Part shown: positions 50,219 to 60,096 of the stretch, one piece after another
How the letters are laid out: the number at the start of each line of letters is the position of its first letter
Numbering within the stretch: the stretch's first letter is position 1
Assembly: GCA_956465555.1 (NCBI GenBank)
Contig: OY101126.1
Location: forward strand, 848,501 to 912,500
Reading direction: 5' to 3'
DNA from: Nitzschia sp. pyKryTriq1
Taxonomy: Eukaryota; Bacillariophyta; Bacillariophyceae; Bacillariales; Bacillariaceae
Length of the DNA: 64,000 nt
Made by a program: the position numbers and the translations under genes
Notes under the pieces: model-generated
What the model was told of the DNA's origin: nothing
Databases searched by the model: none
The model's input: only the letters and a program-made list of their open reading frames with translations

Positions 50219-52084
50219 ATGAAGGCACATTCGAAAACAACTAGCGGCGAGGTTTCCCATGATCCCAAGAAAAATGATTACTTTGCTTCTGATTGTAGCG
50301 ATGGCTCTGTATCGCTCAACAGCTCTACTGCTAGTTTCGACTGCGACCTGGGTGAGTGTGTAATACCTCTAAAAACAGGAGGGGGCGGCGATGAAGCTGA
50401 ACCGGAGAGACCGCCGAGGGTTGTAAGACGCAATTCTCTCCAAGACAACATTAGAAGTTTGGCGGAGCAGCTTGCAGAAGACGGGGAGCAACAGTTACCA
50501 CTTTCGCCCGCGCCCAAGAAGAAGAATTTGAGCAGGGTCTTTTCTCCCTACAATTCCCCCGGTGCTCTCTCATCGATGCGTTCGTCTAGCGTACGCTCGC
50601 TCAGCGGAAGACATCATCTTTCCCCTGGTCCTTTGGGGGGTAGTTTGCATGGGAAATCCAGGAGGTGTAATTCACCGGGTCCACTTGGGGGGAGTCTGCA
50701 CGGAAGGCCGCGGCCACGGAGCCCTCCACCACCAGGCGGTCTGCATGGGAGGCCGCGAAGCCCTCCACCAGGTCCACTAGCAGCTGGGGGCAGTCAACAT
50801 GGGGATCCAAGAACAAGAAGCCGTTCACCAGCGTTTACAAGGCCAAGAAGGGGTAGCCTTACTGGGGGGATGCGTCCTCGGAGCAAGTCTCCTGGCCCGC
50901 TTAGCGAAAGCACACAAGGCAGAGGTTCATTAGTGGGTGCTCCGCGAGCGCGAAGTAAATCCCCCGGGGCACTGATAGGACATAGGGCGTCTCTCCGTTT
51001 ACAAAGGCGGCAATCAAAGAAGAATGTGACGCTGGGGCTAGCGAGTATTTTGCGGAAGGGAAAGTTCACGCAAACTGCAGAAACAGAGAAACCTCTTCCA
51101 CCTATACCAACCACCTCGCCTTGCGACAGTCCATCCGGGCATTCGGGACGTTCGAGCTTGCTGAGCGTGAGTCGACGATCCTTCTCCTTGCCTCGGGTGA
51201 AGCAAGTCAGGTTCTGGTTCCACGACGAGGCGTCTATTGCTGACACCTATGCGACTGAAGAATCCATGCAATTTGGCGACCTTGGATGGAATGACTCTGG
51301 CGAAGGGTTTGACGATGATCCAGAGTCCGAGTATGGCCAGCGTAGCATGAAAGGCGAGCTTCCCTTTATCGAAGTGATGGATTTTGATGGCATTCGATAC
51401 GGGGAGTATGCCATGAATGACAACGACGATGGCGATTATTTAATTAATAAGTTCAATGCATCCACCATTCAAGAAGAAATGGGGGCGAGCGACGGTTTCG
51501 CATCGTTCTCTTCGTTGCTATCAGAAGACGAACTTGGGAGCATTCGTGAGAGCAAGGAAACATCGCCCAAATCACACATGCAAAGCTTCCAATCTATCCC
51601 TGATCTGGACGACGATGATTCCTCAAACCATGAGTCCTCGCTGGGCGATTCAGCTCTGTATTCCAAGGAGCAAGATTCATCGCCCAAAAAGCGCCTGGCC
51701 AGGCAGGCAACACCTCCAGCGCCTTTTGCTGGGGAATCCTCATTCACTTCGTTTCTATCAGAAGAGTCCAATCAAAACGAGAGCCCTTCTACAAGAGAAA
51801 CACCAAGAATCGGCAATTTCAAAAGTTTGTCTACAAGTAGCAGTACTTGTAGAACGGATCCATCGCTGGACTTGTCCTCCTGGAAGAAATCGGAATCGAC
51901 TTCAGCGAACGCTCCACAAGGAAAATATGTGAGTGTGACCAGTGAGACATCGAGTGAATCTCCCACGGGGGTGGCGGAATTTATGCCAGAGAGGGAAGAT
52001 GCTGAGTTGGATAGTGATGAAAACACTAACGAGGGATTGAAGAGATCGAACTTGGTATCCAAACTGGTTCCGTCCGTCGGTTGA
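50219..52084 (+). CDS. Disordered protein with SPGPLGGSLHG repeats
   Basis: Seen: the frame is open from 50033 but ATG 50219 (MKAHSKTTSGEVSHD) starts protein-like sequence, giving 621 residues. Residues about 130-270 hold degenerate repeats of SPGPLGGSLHG(K/R) and SKSPGPL/SKSPGAL, rich in Arg, Ser, Pro and Gly. Then comes the short conserved-looking basic stretch RRSFSLPRVKQVRFWFHDEA, then an acidic half (ECGQRSMKGELPFIEVMDFD region; many EESS, DDDDSSN). No membrane helix or known domain. The RSxSP sites look like SR-kinase or MAP-kinase targets. Function unknown; the charge split (basic repeats, acidic tail) suggests a phase-separating or scaffold protein. Confidence 0.6.
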   Translation: MKAHSKTTSGEVSHDPKKNDYFASDCSDGSVSLNSSTASFDCDLGECVIPLKTGGGGDEAEPERPPRVVRRNSLQDNIRSLAEQLAEDGEQQLPLSPAPKKKNLSRVFSPYNSPGALSSMRSSSVRSLSGRHHLSPGPLGGSLHGKSRRCNSPGPLGGSLHGRPRPRSPPPPGGLHGRPRSPPPGPLAAGGSQHGDPRTRSRSPAFTRPRRGSLTGGMRPRSKSPGPLSESTQGRGSLVGAPRARSKSPGALIGHRASLRLQRRQSKKNVTLGLASILRKGKFTQTAETEKPLPPIPTTSPCDSPSGHSGRSSLLSVSRRSFSLPRVKQVRFWFHDEASIADTYATEESMQFGDLGWNDSGEGFDDDPESEYGQRSMKGELPFIEVMDFDGIRYGEYAMNDNDDGDYLINKFNASTIQEEMGASDGFASFSSLLSEDELGSIRESKETSPKSHMQSFQSIPDLDDDDSSNHESSLGDSALYSKEQDSSPKKRLARQATPPAPFAGESSFTSFLSEESNQNESPSTRETPRIGNFKSLSTSSSTCRTDPSLDLSSWKKSESTSANAPQGKYVSVTSETSSESPTGVAEFMPEREDAELDSDENTNEGLKRSNLVSKLVPSVG

Positions 52085-52597
52085 ATACTGTGTGAGAAAG
52101 TGGCTGACTACAGGCACCGAGTTCTGGTATCCTGAAGCGGAACAGAACGTGCGTACTTGTACTGTACATTTTGAGCGAGGGAGCTATTGTATTATGAGGC
52201 TGCTCCGCATGGGGGCGTGAGCAGAACGCATCTACTTCTAGCAAATAATATTATAATCCATCGGGGATTTTTATGCTACGGTATTGCCAATTCGCTACTC
52301 ACTGCTGAGGAGCAACTAGTGTAGCGTTGTGTCTACCAAAAATACTGCATACAATATAGAGTACTTTACCAGAGCACCTGGGAGCGAGATGCCTGTACGA
52401 ATAAATAATGGTTGACGCTGGGAGCACCATCTTCGGACAGATAGTAGAGAAGAAGGCCGTATAGTAATCAATAATTCATCAGCACTACGGTATTGTAAAC
52501 GATGAAACTGCTGGATGCAAACAGTGACTGGACGCTAGACCCCACTTGCTACACATGATCGTAGGCTTCTTCCACGCACGAGATGTTTCCCAGCCTA
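52085..52597. other. Intergenic region, nothing recognised
   Basis: Tail-to-tail gap between the repeat protein and the RS splicing factor. A/T-rich; no gene, RNA or repeat is seen. Confidence 0.5.
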
Positions 52598-54242
52598 CTA
52601 GGGCCGATATCCACGATCATCCCGTCCACCTCGATAGACCTCCGGGCTGCGCGCTCGATCACGGTATCCATCGGGGCTCCAAGCCCTCACCGGAGCGGGA
52701 CCTCCGGGCGCGGCACCTCTACCATCGCGCTCTCGGTAGTCATCATTTCGACCGATTCTTCCATCACGATCATCATACCGACGAGGGGGGCTTCGAGAGC
52801 GGTAACCACCACGGGGAGATCGCGAGCGAGAACGACTGCGGCGACCATAGCCACCCGGTGAACCTCCACGTTCCCCCCGGTAGCCACCCGAGTCTCGAGG
52901 GCGGTACCCAGCAGGAGATCCGCTGCGGTGTCCACCAGGAGATCGGTCTCTTCCCCGCGCACGATAGTCGTCTCTAGGAGGACCCCGTGGAGGTCCATCG
53001 TAATTGTGTCTATCTACTCCTCGATCGTTGCGATCGACGACACCGTATCCACGGCTCATTCGATCATTTGGAGGCGGACCACCCCGAAAGCGGTCCGGGG
53101 CACCGCCTCCTGCTCCCCTACGATCATACCCCCGGCGATCACCCCTCGGGTGATCATCTCGTCTCCTTCGGCGATCTTGATCCCCTCGCTGACGCGCGAC
53201 ATACTCGACCGACAAGACACTTTGATCTAGTTTGCCGCCGTTCGTCGCGCGCAAGGCCCGGGTGGCCTCGTCAATGGTTCGAAACTGAACAAAGGCGTAG
53301 TTGCGCTTCAAGTCAATTCTGGTGAGTTCTCCATACGGCTCAAAGAGCATTCGAAGATCTTCTTGCTTTGTCGTTTCTTCGTGGAAGTTGACGACGAACA
53401 AAGTCTCGGAGGGTTCAATGTTCCTGCGGCGGTCTTCTTCTTTGCGCTTGACGCGCCCGTCTCCTCGTGCAAATTCCGCCCGGAGGGCAGTGGAGACTCC
53501 TGCCAGTTGCCTGAGCAGCGTAGTAATTTAGCGAGGTCAATTTGTAGGTGAAAGAATTGAGCAAGACAAAAAAGTCAGAAAGCGGCGGCAAAAAACGTAG
53601 AAAAAAATGACGTTGATGTGTGTGACGAGGAGGAAGTCTCAGATGCAACAAGCGCAGACAGAGGAGGATGGAGAGAAAAAGCAGTTGGTGGATACTGCAG
53701 TACTGCAGTAGGCCATGAAGAGATGAAGAGTTGATGGTCCGTAGTAGTGGAGAGTTGGCGACATCAATCAAAAACATCCGATGACGGGATGGGGTACGTA
53801 GAAACCTCGTGCTGAAGTGTTCTGGTACAAATTAAACGTAGAAAGCACGTAGATGCGAAGATTGATCTTACATTCCGGTGAGGGCCTCGACAAATTTTTC
53901 CGCTTGCTCCTTGTCTTCTTGAGAGGCCGCATCTTTCAAAAAGACAAAGCAAAAGCCCCGCTTGACGTCCACGCGATCCACTGGAATCGGCCTGTAGGTC
54001 TCCTCGGTGGCTCCAGGGGGAGGGATCGGTCGAGTGAAAAGCTCGAGGATTTTGTCGCTCGAGTACTCTGGAATAAGATTCCCCAAAAAGACGGGGCGCA
54101 TGGCGGCGCTACCGATGACTTTGCTGCCGCTGTCATTATTTTCATTGTCTTGGTGGCCTTCGGACTCTCCTTGCTCCCTCGGAGCTTCGGGGTTCTCAGT
54201 CTGTTCCCCAGCGTATTGGTTGGCGTCCTCGGTGTTGTCCAT
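52598..54242 (-). CDS. RS-type splicing factor with two RRMs, two exons
   Basis: Seen: exon 1 is 54242-53872. The intron 53871-53511 (361 bp, GTAAGA...CTCAG) splits an ATG codon. Exon 2 is 53510-52598. Product 427 residues. RRM1: RPVFLGNLIPEYSSDKILEL with RNP1-like VKRGFCFVFLKD. RRM2: LFVVNFHEETTKQEDLRMLF with RNP1-like RNYAFVQF. The last 190 residues are Arg/Gly/Ser/Asp/Tyr-rich with RSRSRSRSPRG. Known: the pairing of these RRMs, especially LFVVNF...EPYGELTR, resembles the plant RS31/RS40 subfamily of SR proteins. Role: 5' splice-site choice and exon definition in the nucleus. Inferred: its own long intron may be regulated by alternative splicing, as in many SR genes. Confidence 0.9.
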
Positions 54243-54667
54243 GGTCGATCCGGTATTTTAGAGAGAGCGAGTGAAAATGAGGAGGCGGCGCGTCGTGATG
54301 AGAGGAGTTGTTTTAGCGGCGTGTGCCCCGCAACGACGGCCAGAACGATCGGCTGTGGGATGCGGGATGTGGGATGTGGGTTGCGGGTTGCGGGATGATG
54401 CAAAGTGAAAAGAGACTATGGTAGCCCATTTCATTTTAGCCGAATAATCCAGTCAGTCATTTTGTACCGGTATTTTGCATCGTCCTTTTTTGAAATTGCC
54501 GTCGCAAAAATAATAATATTATCATCTTCTTTCTTTTCTTTCTTCTTTCGACCATCATGCATGATGGCGTACGGCGTCGTTATTGTTCCATTTCTCCAGC
54601 CTACGTACTAGCTATTGCTTCCTTGACCAACACACAGAGATCGCGAGTCGTGAGTCCTAAATAAATC
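54243..54667. other. Divergent intergenic region
   Basis: Short GGGATGTGGG/GGGTTGCGGG direct repeats at about 54358-54396 and a TTTCTT tract near 54530-54550. No gene is recognised. Confidence 0.5.
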
Positions 54668-56452
54668 ATGTTCCCGTCCCTTCCACCGGTGCTGAAACGA
54701 ACGATCTCAGATTTTTCAGAGGCCAAAGACGTCCTAGCACTCGCATCGACCTGTCAAGTCATGCATCGGGATTTGAGCATTTCTGTGTTATTGCCGTCTT
54801 TCGAAGTACTCTATGGAAAACTCTACGTGGGTACGCCTACAAGTCTCATGCAACCTGTGTTGATACGTCAAGGAGAAGCGATTCCTATTTTCTTGGCTAG
54901 ACACTGTCATTCCGTTCGTTTGACATGCACCTTACAAAATCGAGACACAGCAAGAAACACAGGGCGCGATCCCGGGAAACTATTTGTGGTGTCAAGGCCC
55001 AAACAAGATCGCAATGGGGATAAAACAACGGAGAATCATCTCTATGATCCACTTTGGATCCTAGACGATCGGGGAAATCGAGGAAGAATCATCGTTTGGC
55101 AGTCGGATAGTCATCGTTCAAAGATCGACACAACCTTTCGCTATGATCCTACCCAAAACTATTTCATTTGGTATCAGTGTGAAGGGAATGGAAATTTTAT
55201 CGTGGTGGAGCATTTGAAAGTTGATCGATTATTGATATGGGACGATAGCAGCCGTAATCTAAAGTGCACATATGCCAAGTGCGTTAAGTTCGATGCTCGG
55301 ATCAGATTCACAGGAGAGCCTTTTGCTTACCATGATGATCAGGGAGGTCTCATGTGCTGTGATTCACCTGGACACCAAACGTCAGAACATTCCTTCTTGG
55401 CGAAATTGTTCGCCCTGGCACTGGAAACTATTGATTTAGAAGACGACGTGAACAGATCCTCGTGGCAGTCGATCATCAAAACCTTCTTCGTGGAGTCTCA
55501 AGACACTGCTGATGGGACTTGTTTGAGGGAAATGGATGGTGTCCTCTTAATGGCGTTAAAACGAATGGCCGACCTCTACCTGCAACTGGTGGAACAGGAA
55601 CATGCCGAGGAGACAAGTTCACATATCAGGGAGGTGTTGAAGATCGCCAAATTGGCGGATTGTTCCACCACAGATTCGCAGCTCGTTACCCTTCCCCCGA
55701 TGCTTTTGTTGGAAAAGCTCGAGTCGAGGACAGCGCCGAAGGAGCTTCCACGATTTGTCACAAGAATTCCAGTTCTCTCCGGAGCGAAGCAATTTCGTCT
55801 TATGGCATCAGTGGACGGAATGTCAGCGGACACATTTTTGTTATTTGCCAAGATGTCTCCGGATTCCTTTGTGCGTAGTGACCCCGATCGATGGCTTCCC
55901 TGCGCTGTCGCCTTGAATACTAGGAATGATTTCCATTTGATATGGCAGATGAGTCCCAACGATACGTTGGACTCTACCTTTGACGTTTTTCCAGATGTGG
56001 AGGCATATTATCTCTACATTGTACGTGAAGAGTCGTCTCAAGGAGAGTTCGAATCTCTCGAAGTCCAGCTGTCGATGGTGCAGGACGAGTATGAAGGCAG
56101 CATCATGGATGTTGTTGTTGAAAGATTCTCAGGCCTTTTGGGCCTCAATTCAGACGACGATGAGAGTAATGCGAACTTTCATCTTGGCTTGCTCCGAGCA
56201 GTCGCTAAAAGTTTGAGGATGTACAAGGAGGAATTATCATCTGGTGGGTCGCTGATGATTCGAAACGCAGAAGCTCTAACGGAACTGCTGGCGTCAGAGG
56301 GGTTCCCCACGGCGGATGCGCAAGGACTCGACTGCGTGGCACAGCTATCGGACGAAATGCTACAGTATAGAAGTGGTGAATGGAGTCGAGATCTAATGGA
56401 AACGGAGGGCGATATGGAGAGCATGCTTTTTCGAACCCATGCTGCCATGTGA
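54668..56452 (+). CDS. F-box-like protein of unknown target
   Basis: Seen: 594 residues, single exon. The first 45 residues (PPVLKRTISDFSEAKDVLAL, ASTCQVMHRDLS) follow the F-box pattern: L/P, I, two to three helices, and the ATC/SxV motif. The rest has beta-rich segments (RGRIIVWQSDSHRSKI; YFIWYQCEGNGNFIVVEHLK) and two helical spans near 250-330 and 500-590. No WD40, Kelch or LRR repeat is seen. Known: F-box proteins bring substrates to SCF ubiquitin ligases. Inferred: an SCF adaptor; the match is by pattern only and is moderate. Confidence 0.6.
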   Translation: MFPSLPPVLKRTISDFSEAKDVLALASTCQVMHRDLSISVLLPSFEVLYGKLYVGTPTSLMQPVLIRQGEAIPIFLARHCHSVRLTCTLQNRDTARNTGRDPGKLFVVSRPKQDRNGDKTTENHLYDPLWILDDRGNRGRIIVWQSDSHRSKIDTTFRYDPTQNYFIWYQCEGNGNFIVVEHLKVDRLLIWDDSSRNLKCTYAKCVKFDARIRFTGEPFAYHDDQGGLMCCDSPGHQTSEHSFLAKLFALALETIDLEDDVNRSSWQSIIKTFFVESQDTADGTCLREMDGVLLMALKRMADLYLQLVEQEHAEETSSHIREVLKIAKLADCSTTDSQLVTLPPMLLLEKLESRTAPKELPRFVTRIPVLSGAKQFRLMASVDGMSADTFLLFAKMSPDSFVRSDPDRWLPCAVALNTRNDFHLIWQMSPNDTLDSTFDVFPDVEAYYLYIVREESSQGEFESLEVQLSMVQDEYEGSIMDVVVERFSGLLGLNSDDDESNANFHLGLLRAVAKSLRMYKEELSSGGSLMIRNAEALTELLASEGFPTADAQGLDCVAQLSDEMLQYRSGEWSRDLMETEGDMESMLFRTHAAM

Positions 56453-56666
56453 GAAAGGTCTAGAGCGTTCGGCGAGCTACTCGTAGTTGGATGACGCATT
56501 TATTTTCAACTCAACTTCAGCAATCTAAAATTAGAATTACAGCCCAGATGTCTGGCTTCTGCATACAGTACTAAGTAACATACGGCACGCAGATTATTGG
56601 TGGTGGAGATTGCAGACGGTTACTCCAACGTGTCATGTACAGCAAGATATATGTCTCAGGCTACTT

Positions 56667-57296
56667 TTAGTTGTTTCCTTCGCAGACATACGAGTTTTGT
56701 GACAAGATAAGTGCAACAATAAGTCCTGTTAACGATAAACACAAAGCAAGAAGCAAGGTTAGATCAGTTCCGTTCATTCAGTCTACATCATCGATTGTTC
56801 AACGGACAAACCCATCCGCCCTTCAAGTCCAGCAACACGTACCGTAAAGACCAAGAGCCTCAGCGAAAATCAAGATCAAAATCATACCAACAAAGAGCTT
56901 CTCTTGTTGTCCAACAGCTCGGACACCAGCGTCTCCGACAATTCCAATAGCCATACCGGCGGCAAGACCGGACAAACCACAGCATAGACCAGCGGCCAAG
57001 TGTGCGAATCCAGTGTACAACGAGTATTGGCTCAATCCGTTCTGCGGCGAAACGATGGAACCCTGGATGATAACAGCGACAATCAAACCATAGATACCCA
57101 ACACACCGGCCATGACTACTGGAATGATGTTACGCATAACAAGTCCGGGGTTCATGACACCCATAGACGAAATACCGACTCCGGACTTGGCAGTTCCGTA
57201 AGCAGCTCCGATGTTGGCAAACACCAACGCAGAGGTGACTCCCATAAAGCCGAAGAAAGGCGCAGAGGCCGGGCAAGTTTCCATTTCGACAGACAT
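56667..57296 (-). CDS. V-ATPase proteolipid subunit c, copy 2, two exons
   Basis: Seen: exon 1 is 57296-56843. The intron 56842-56726 (117 bp) and exon 2, 56725-56667, sit in the same positions as in copy 1. The 170-residue product is identical to copy 1. In the coding sequence I count three base differences in 513 (two synonymous, plus TAA for TAG), whereas the introns differ at about a dozen of 117 positions. The similarity ends about 20 bases upstream of the ATG (AACTAAATAAAC leader) and at the stop codon. Opposite strand to copy 1, about 33 kb away. Inferred: DNA-level duplication (introns kept) with later exon homogenisation. Confidence 0.97.
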
Positions 57297-58097
57297 GTTT
57301 ATTTAGTTTGTTGTTTGGCTGTAAGAACTGAAAAAAAGCGAGGTAGGAGAGTGAAGCAAAAAGTCCGTTTAGCTGGCGCGATTCTTCGATGGGCGATTTT
57401 GTACGTAAACCCGGTACTACAGCGCCGTAGCGCATGTTACGGTTGGATGTCCCATGAGGCGAAGGACGGTTCAGCGCAACAAAACATCAAATTTTCACTG
57501 CAACCGTCCCCGCTTTCAATCACTTGGGCATTAGGCCTCCTTCATGTCATTAAAAGGTCGAAGGCAACATCATCATTTGGAACACCATGGTCAATCTTAC
57601 CTGCTAGCGTTGTAAAAGGAAGTGTATATCGAAGCATGAAATCTTCTCCCTCTTTGCTGATCAGATCGCAACAACTCTCTCGAGCAGACGGGGTTTTGGG
57701 TGCTCGCCCGCCCAACATGTTACGGGTAATAGAGCGTTAAATTAATTAGTCAGCGATTTGTTACAGCCTTCAGATCTATTGAATGTTTATTTCTTCAATC
57801 ATTGGCAGTTGAAAATGAACTATTCGTGTATTAATATAATCATAAGTAAAAGGCGAGACGATGAATAAAATTCTGGCCGTCGTCAGATAAATCAAATTGC
57901 GTCTTGCCGGCGTCCTTGTCGGTGCAAATCTGTCCACCAAAACATCATGCCTCAGCATGCCTCATCTCATGCATGATGCATGCCACCGCCGTGGCTACCG
58001 GTATCAACCGCAAAAACAAAACAAAAACAATGGTCATTTGTTCATACATCTGAAGGATGGCCTGTGGCCAAGGAATAGAATAGCACCCCCGTCAAGC
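57297..58097. other. Intergenic region with one small candidate ORF
   Basis: On the minus strand 57542-57718 is a 58-codon frame (MLGGRAPKTPSARESCCDLI at the start). It contains GCAGGTAAGA, a near-perfect splice donor at 57600, so it may be an exon of a short gene. No partner exon is certain. The rest is A/T-rich without features. Confidence 0.3.
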
Positions 58098-58580
58098 AAA
58101 AAAGTAATGCTGGTGTGATAATCCCAGTACAGCGAAGTCGCGATCGTCTGGCTTCTTCATCATCAAGTATGCTGGAGTCCCTCTGTATTGGTCGTCAAAA
58201 TTACAAACCCAGTTTGCTCTCACTTCTGCTGAATCCGAGTTGATGGCATTGTCGTTGTCAGCTACCAGACATGCTAAAGCTCTGATGTACTTGCTGGAAG
58301 AAGTAAACAAGCGGATCGTCCGTGTCAACCACAAGGCCACGGTATACTGCCATGTGTTCGAGGACAACTCAGCTGCTCTTGAAATCGTGCACGTGCCAAA
58401 AATTCGTCCAAGGACCAGGCACATCAGCAACGTCATCTATCATCATTTCAGAAATGAAGTAGCCAACAACGACTCATCATACTACCCATTCGCACACATC
58501 TGCAGCAAGCGGATTTTCTAACGAAGCCTGTTGATCAAAAGACATTGGAGACGCTACGACCCATGGTTATGGGATGGTAG
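58098..58580 (+). pseudogene. Ty1/copia RNase H fragment with a frameshift
   Basis: Seen: one frame reads NPSTAKSRSSGFFIIKYAGV, PLYWSSKLQTQFALTSAESE, LMALSLSATR, VYCHVFEDNSAALEIVHVPK and IRPRTRHISNVIYHHFRNEV. After about 58470 it must shift one frame to continue LQQADFLTKPVDQKTLETLR and end PMVMGW at the stop 58578-58580. Known: the SAESE, ED(N)S.A..I and KT/RHI..YHHFR motifs are copia RNase H. The 5' part of the element is gone and the frame is broken, so this is a dead copy. Same class as the remnant at 4641-4769. Confidence 0.88.
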
Positions 58581-59120
58581 GTCAATTGTCCATCGTGTGT
58601 ATCTTTGGAGTGTGGGATTATGCATACAAGGATCCAAGACTGATCATTAGTGACTGAACAGTCTGTCATGGGATTCGGGCACGAGGACGACATGACCTCC
58701 AAGCGATTGATAAGTGGTCATGGCCATCCAACATCTTGGGTGGATGAGCGACCGACGATGTCGAGGGTCGTGGAGTAGAATGTAATCACAACTTTTAGAC
58801 GGTTCCTTATGTAGGACTACATTCTCTATTGGTTTGTCTTTGGAGTCTCAACAACTCTAAACCCTCAGTGAGTCAAAAATGAAAATCTTTAACCAAACCG
58901 ACAGCGACAAAATACGGATCCGATCTTGCAAGAACCCATTCCAAGATCAGTAAAGGATACTCGTTGAATTTACGATTTGTCGCCAGAAAAACCCGTTCCC
59001 AGACACTTTCCCTCTCGTTTTCAGTCGGAGGAAGAGTCACACGCGTTCGAACATCGTCTTTTATGCCTCAAATTCGAGTCCTTACACTGACTTTTTCTTT
59101 ATCGTAGCAGGGGATCATTT
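58581..59120. other. Region downstream of the copia fragment; possible LTR start
   Basis: A purine-rich GGTCGTGGAGTAGAA at 58766-58780 precedes TGTAATCACAAC, which could be the start of a 3' LTR at 58781. No second LTR to compare. The segment 59089-59110 (TTTTTCTTTATCGTAGCAG) looks like a splice acceptor for the candidate gene that follows. Confidence 0.35.
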
Positions 59121-60096
59121 ATGGCTACATCTTTGGATTATATTCTAAAGAACAGCATCAACCCACCACTCAATACGGAGAAATTGCCACAGGTCAGTAC
59201 TATACGTGAAAATCAGATTATATAATCAATCCCCACAAATTAGTCAGGATACACTGTCATACCCATGAATATGTCATCCGTTACGTTTGTGGGAGAGTAT
59301 CGCTGAAGGGCGCCGGAAGCAGGGTGCGGGCGTGGTGCCGTTTTGGTGCCACACTTTACCCGTGCATTTCACTTGATTCCACTTTTTAGCCCTTTGGTTG
59401 CCGCCAGTCCTGAGAGTTGATAATCTTGCCATCGCCTTTCGCGACAGAAGAACATCATAGTGGATCTTGCTAACACCCGTTCATTTCTTTGAATATGTAC
59501 AGGCGATCATCATGAATGCATCACATCAGCACAACAACGCAGACGCCCTTGCGCTCTTCAGTAGACGTAAGTCGAACTTGTTTGGCATTGAAAAAGAGAC
59601 GGGGTATACACTCTGATTGGCGAGCCCATCGGGCGATTGCGCATAGTCAATTTTTCAGCCCCCACATGAATTTTGAACGACGAGGAGACGCAAGGTCTGC
59701 CCACCCGACTTTGTGTCAATTTTCTTGTTACTCAACATTATTTAGTAATCATTGTAGGATGGGTGGGTGGGTGGGTGGATGGATGGATGGATGGATGGGT
59801 ACTCTGTTTTCAAGGTCGGACGACAGGCTTGCGCAAATCCAGCAGAAATGAAGGTACGTGCCCCTACCCGACCGAGAAACCGAAAGTAGTATGGTAAAGT
59901 CTTGGGGGCCTCACTCTGGATGTTGGAGCCTCATGGGCGTTGACAGACATGCCTTTTTTCAGCCCCAAGATCAATTGTTTCATTGGACGATTGGGGAGAC
60001 GCAACTTATTTACTTATTTCATTCCCAAAATTTGCGGCATTTTTCCAATCTTCCAACAAGCTCACTGTTTTATCATTTCGTTTGCCGCCATTCTAG
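59121..60096 (+). CDS. Candidate four-exon gene, unknown function (not in any long frame)
   Basis: Seen: exons 59121-59192, 59503-59566, 59758-59853 and 59963-60096 join with consistent phases into 121 codons plus stop. Donors are CAG|GTCAGT, GAC|GTAAGT and AAG|GTACGT. Acceptors are TACAG, TTGTAG and TTTTTTCAG. The product starts MATSLDYILKNSINPPLNTE and ends LDDWGDATYLLISFPKFAAF plus about 20 more. Exon 3 begins with a GGGT/GGAT microsatellite read as Gly/Trp/Val/Asp repeats, which weakens the case. A further acceptor-like site preceded by TTTTTCAG at 59656 is skipped, as using it would give a stop in phase. No family recognised. It may instead be a decayed gene. Confidence 0.3.
59758..59800 (+). 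repeat. GGGT/GGAT tetranucleotide microsatellite
   Basis: Four GGGT followed by five GGAT units in a row. Length variation between strains would be expected. Confidence 0.9.

Noticed and set aside
52546-53325. Several plus-strand frames of 90-140 codons
   Set aside because: Antisense to the Arg/Gly/Ser-rich tail of the splicing factor, where low codon diversity keeps all frames open.
57000-57740. 246-codon plus-strand frame
   Set aside because: Antisense to V-ATPase c copy 2; the same shadow exists opposite copy 1 (23695-24078).
59758-59800. GGGT/GGAT run as a telomere-like repeat
   Set aside because: Units are tetranucleotides, not TTAGGG-type, and number only nine; a simple microsatellite.
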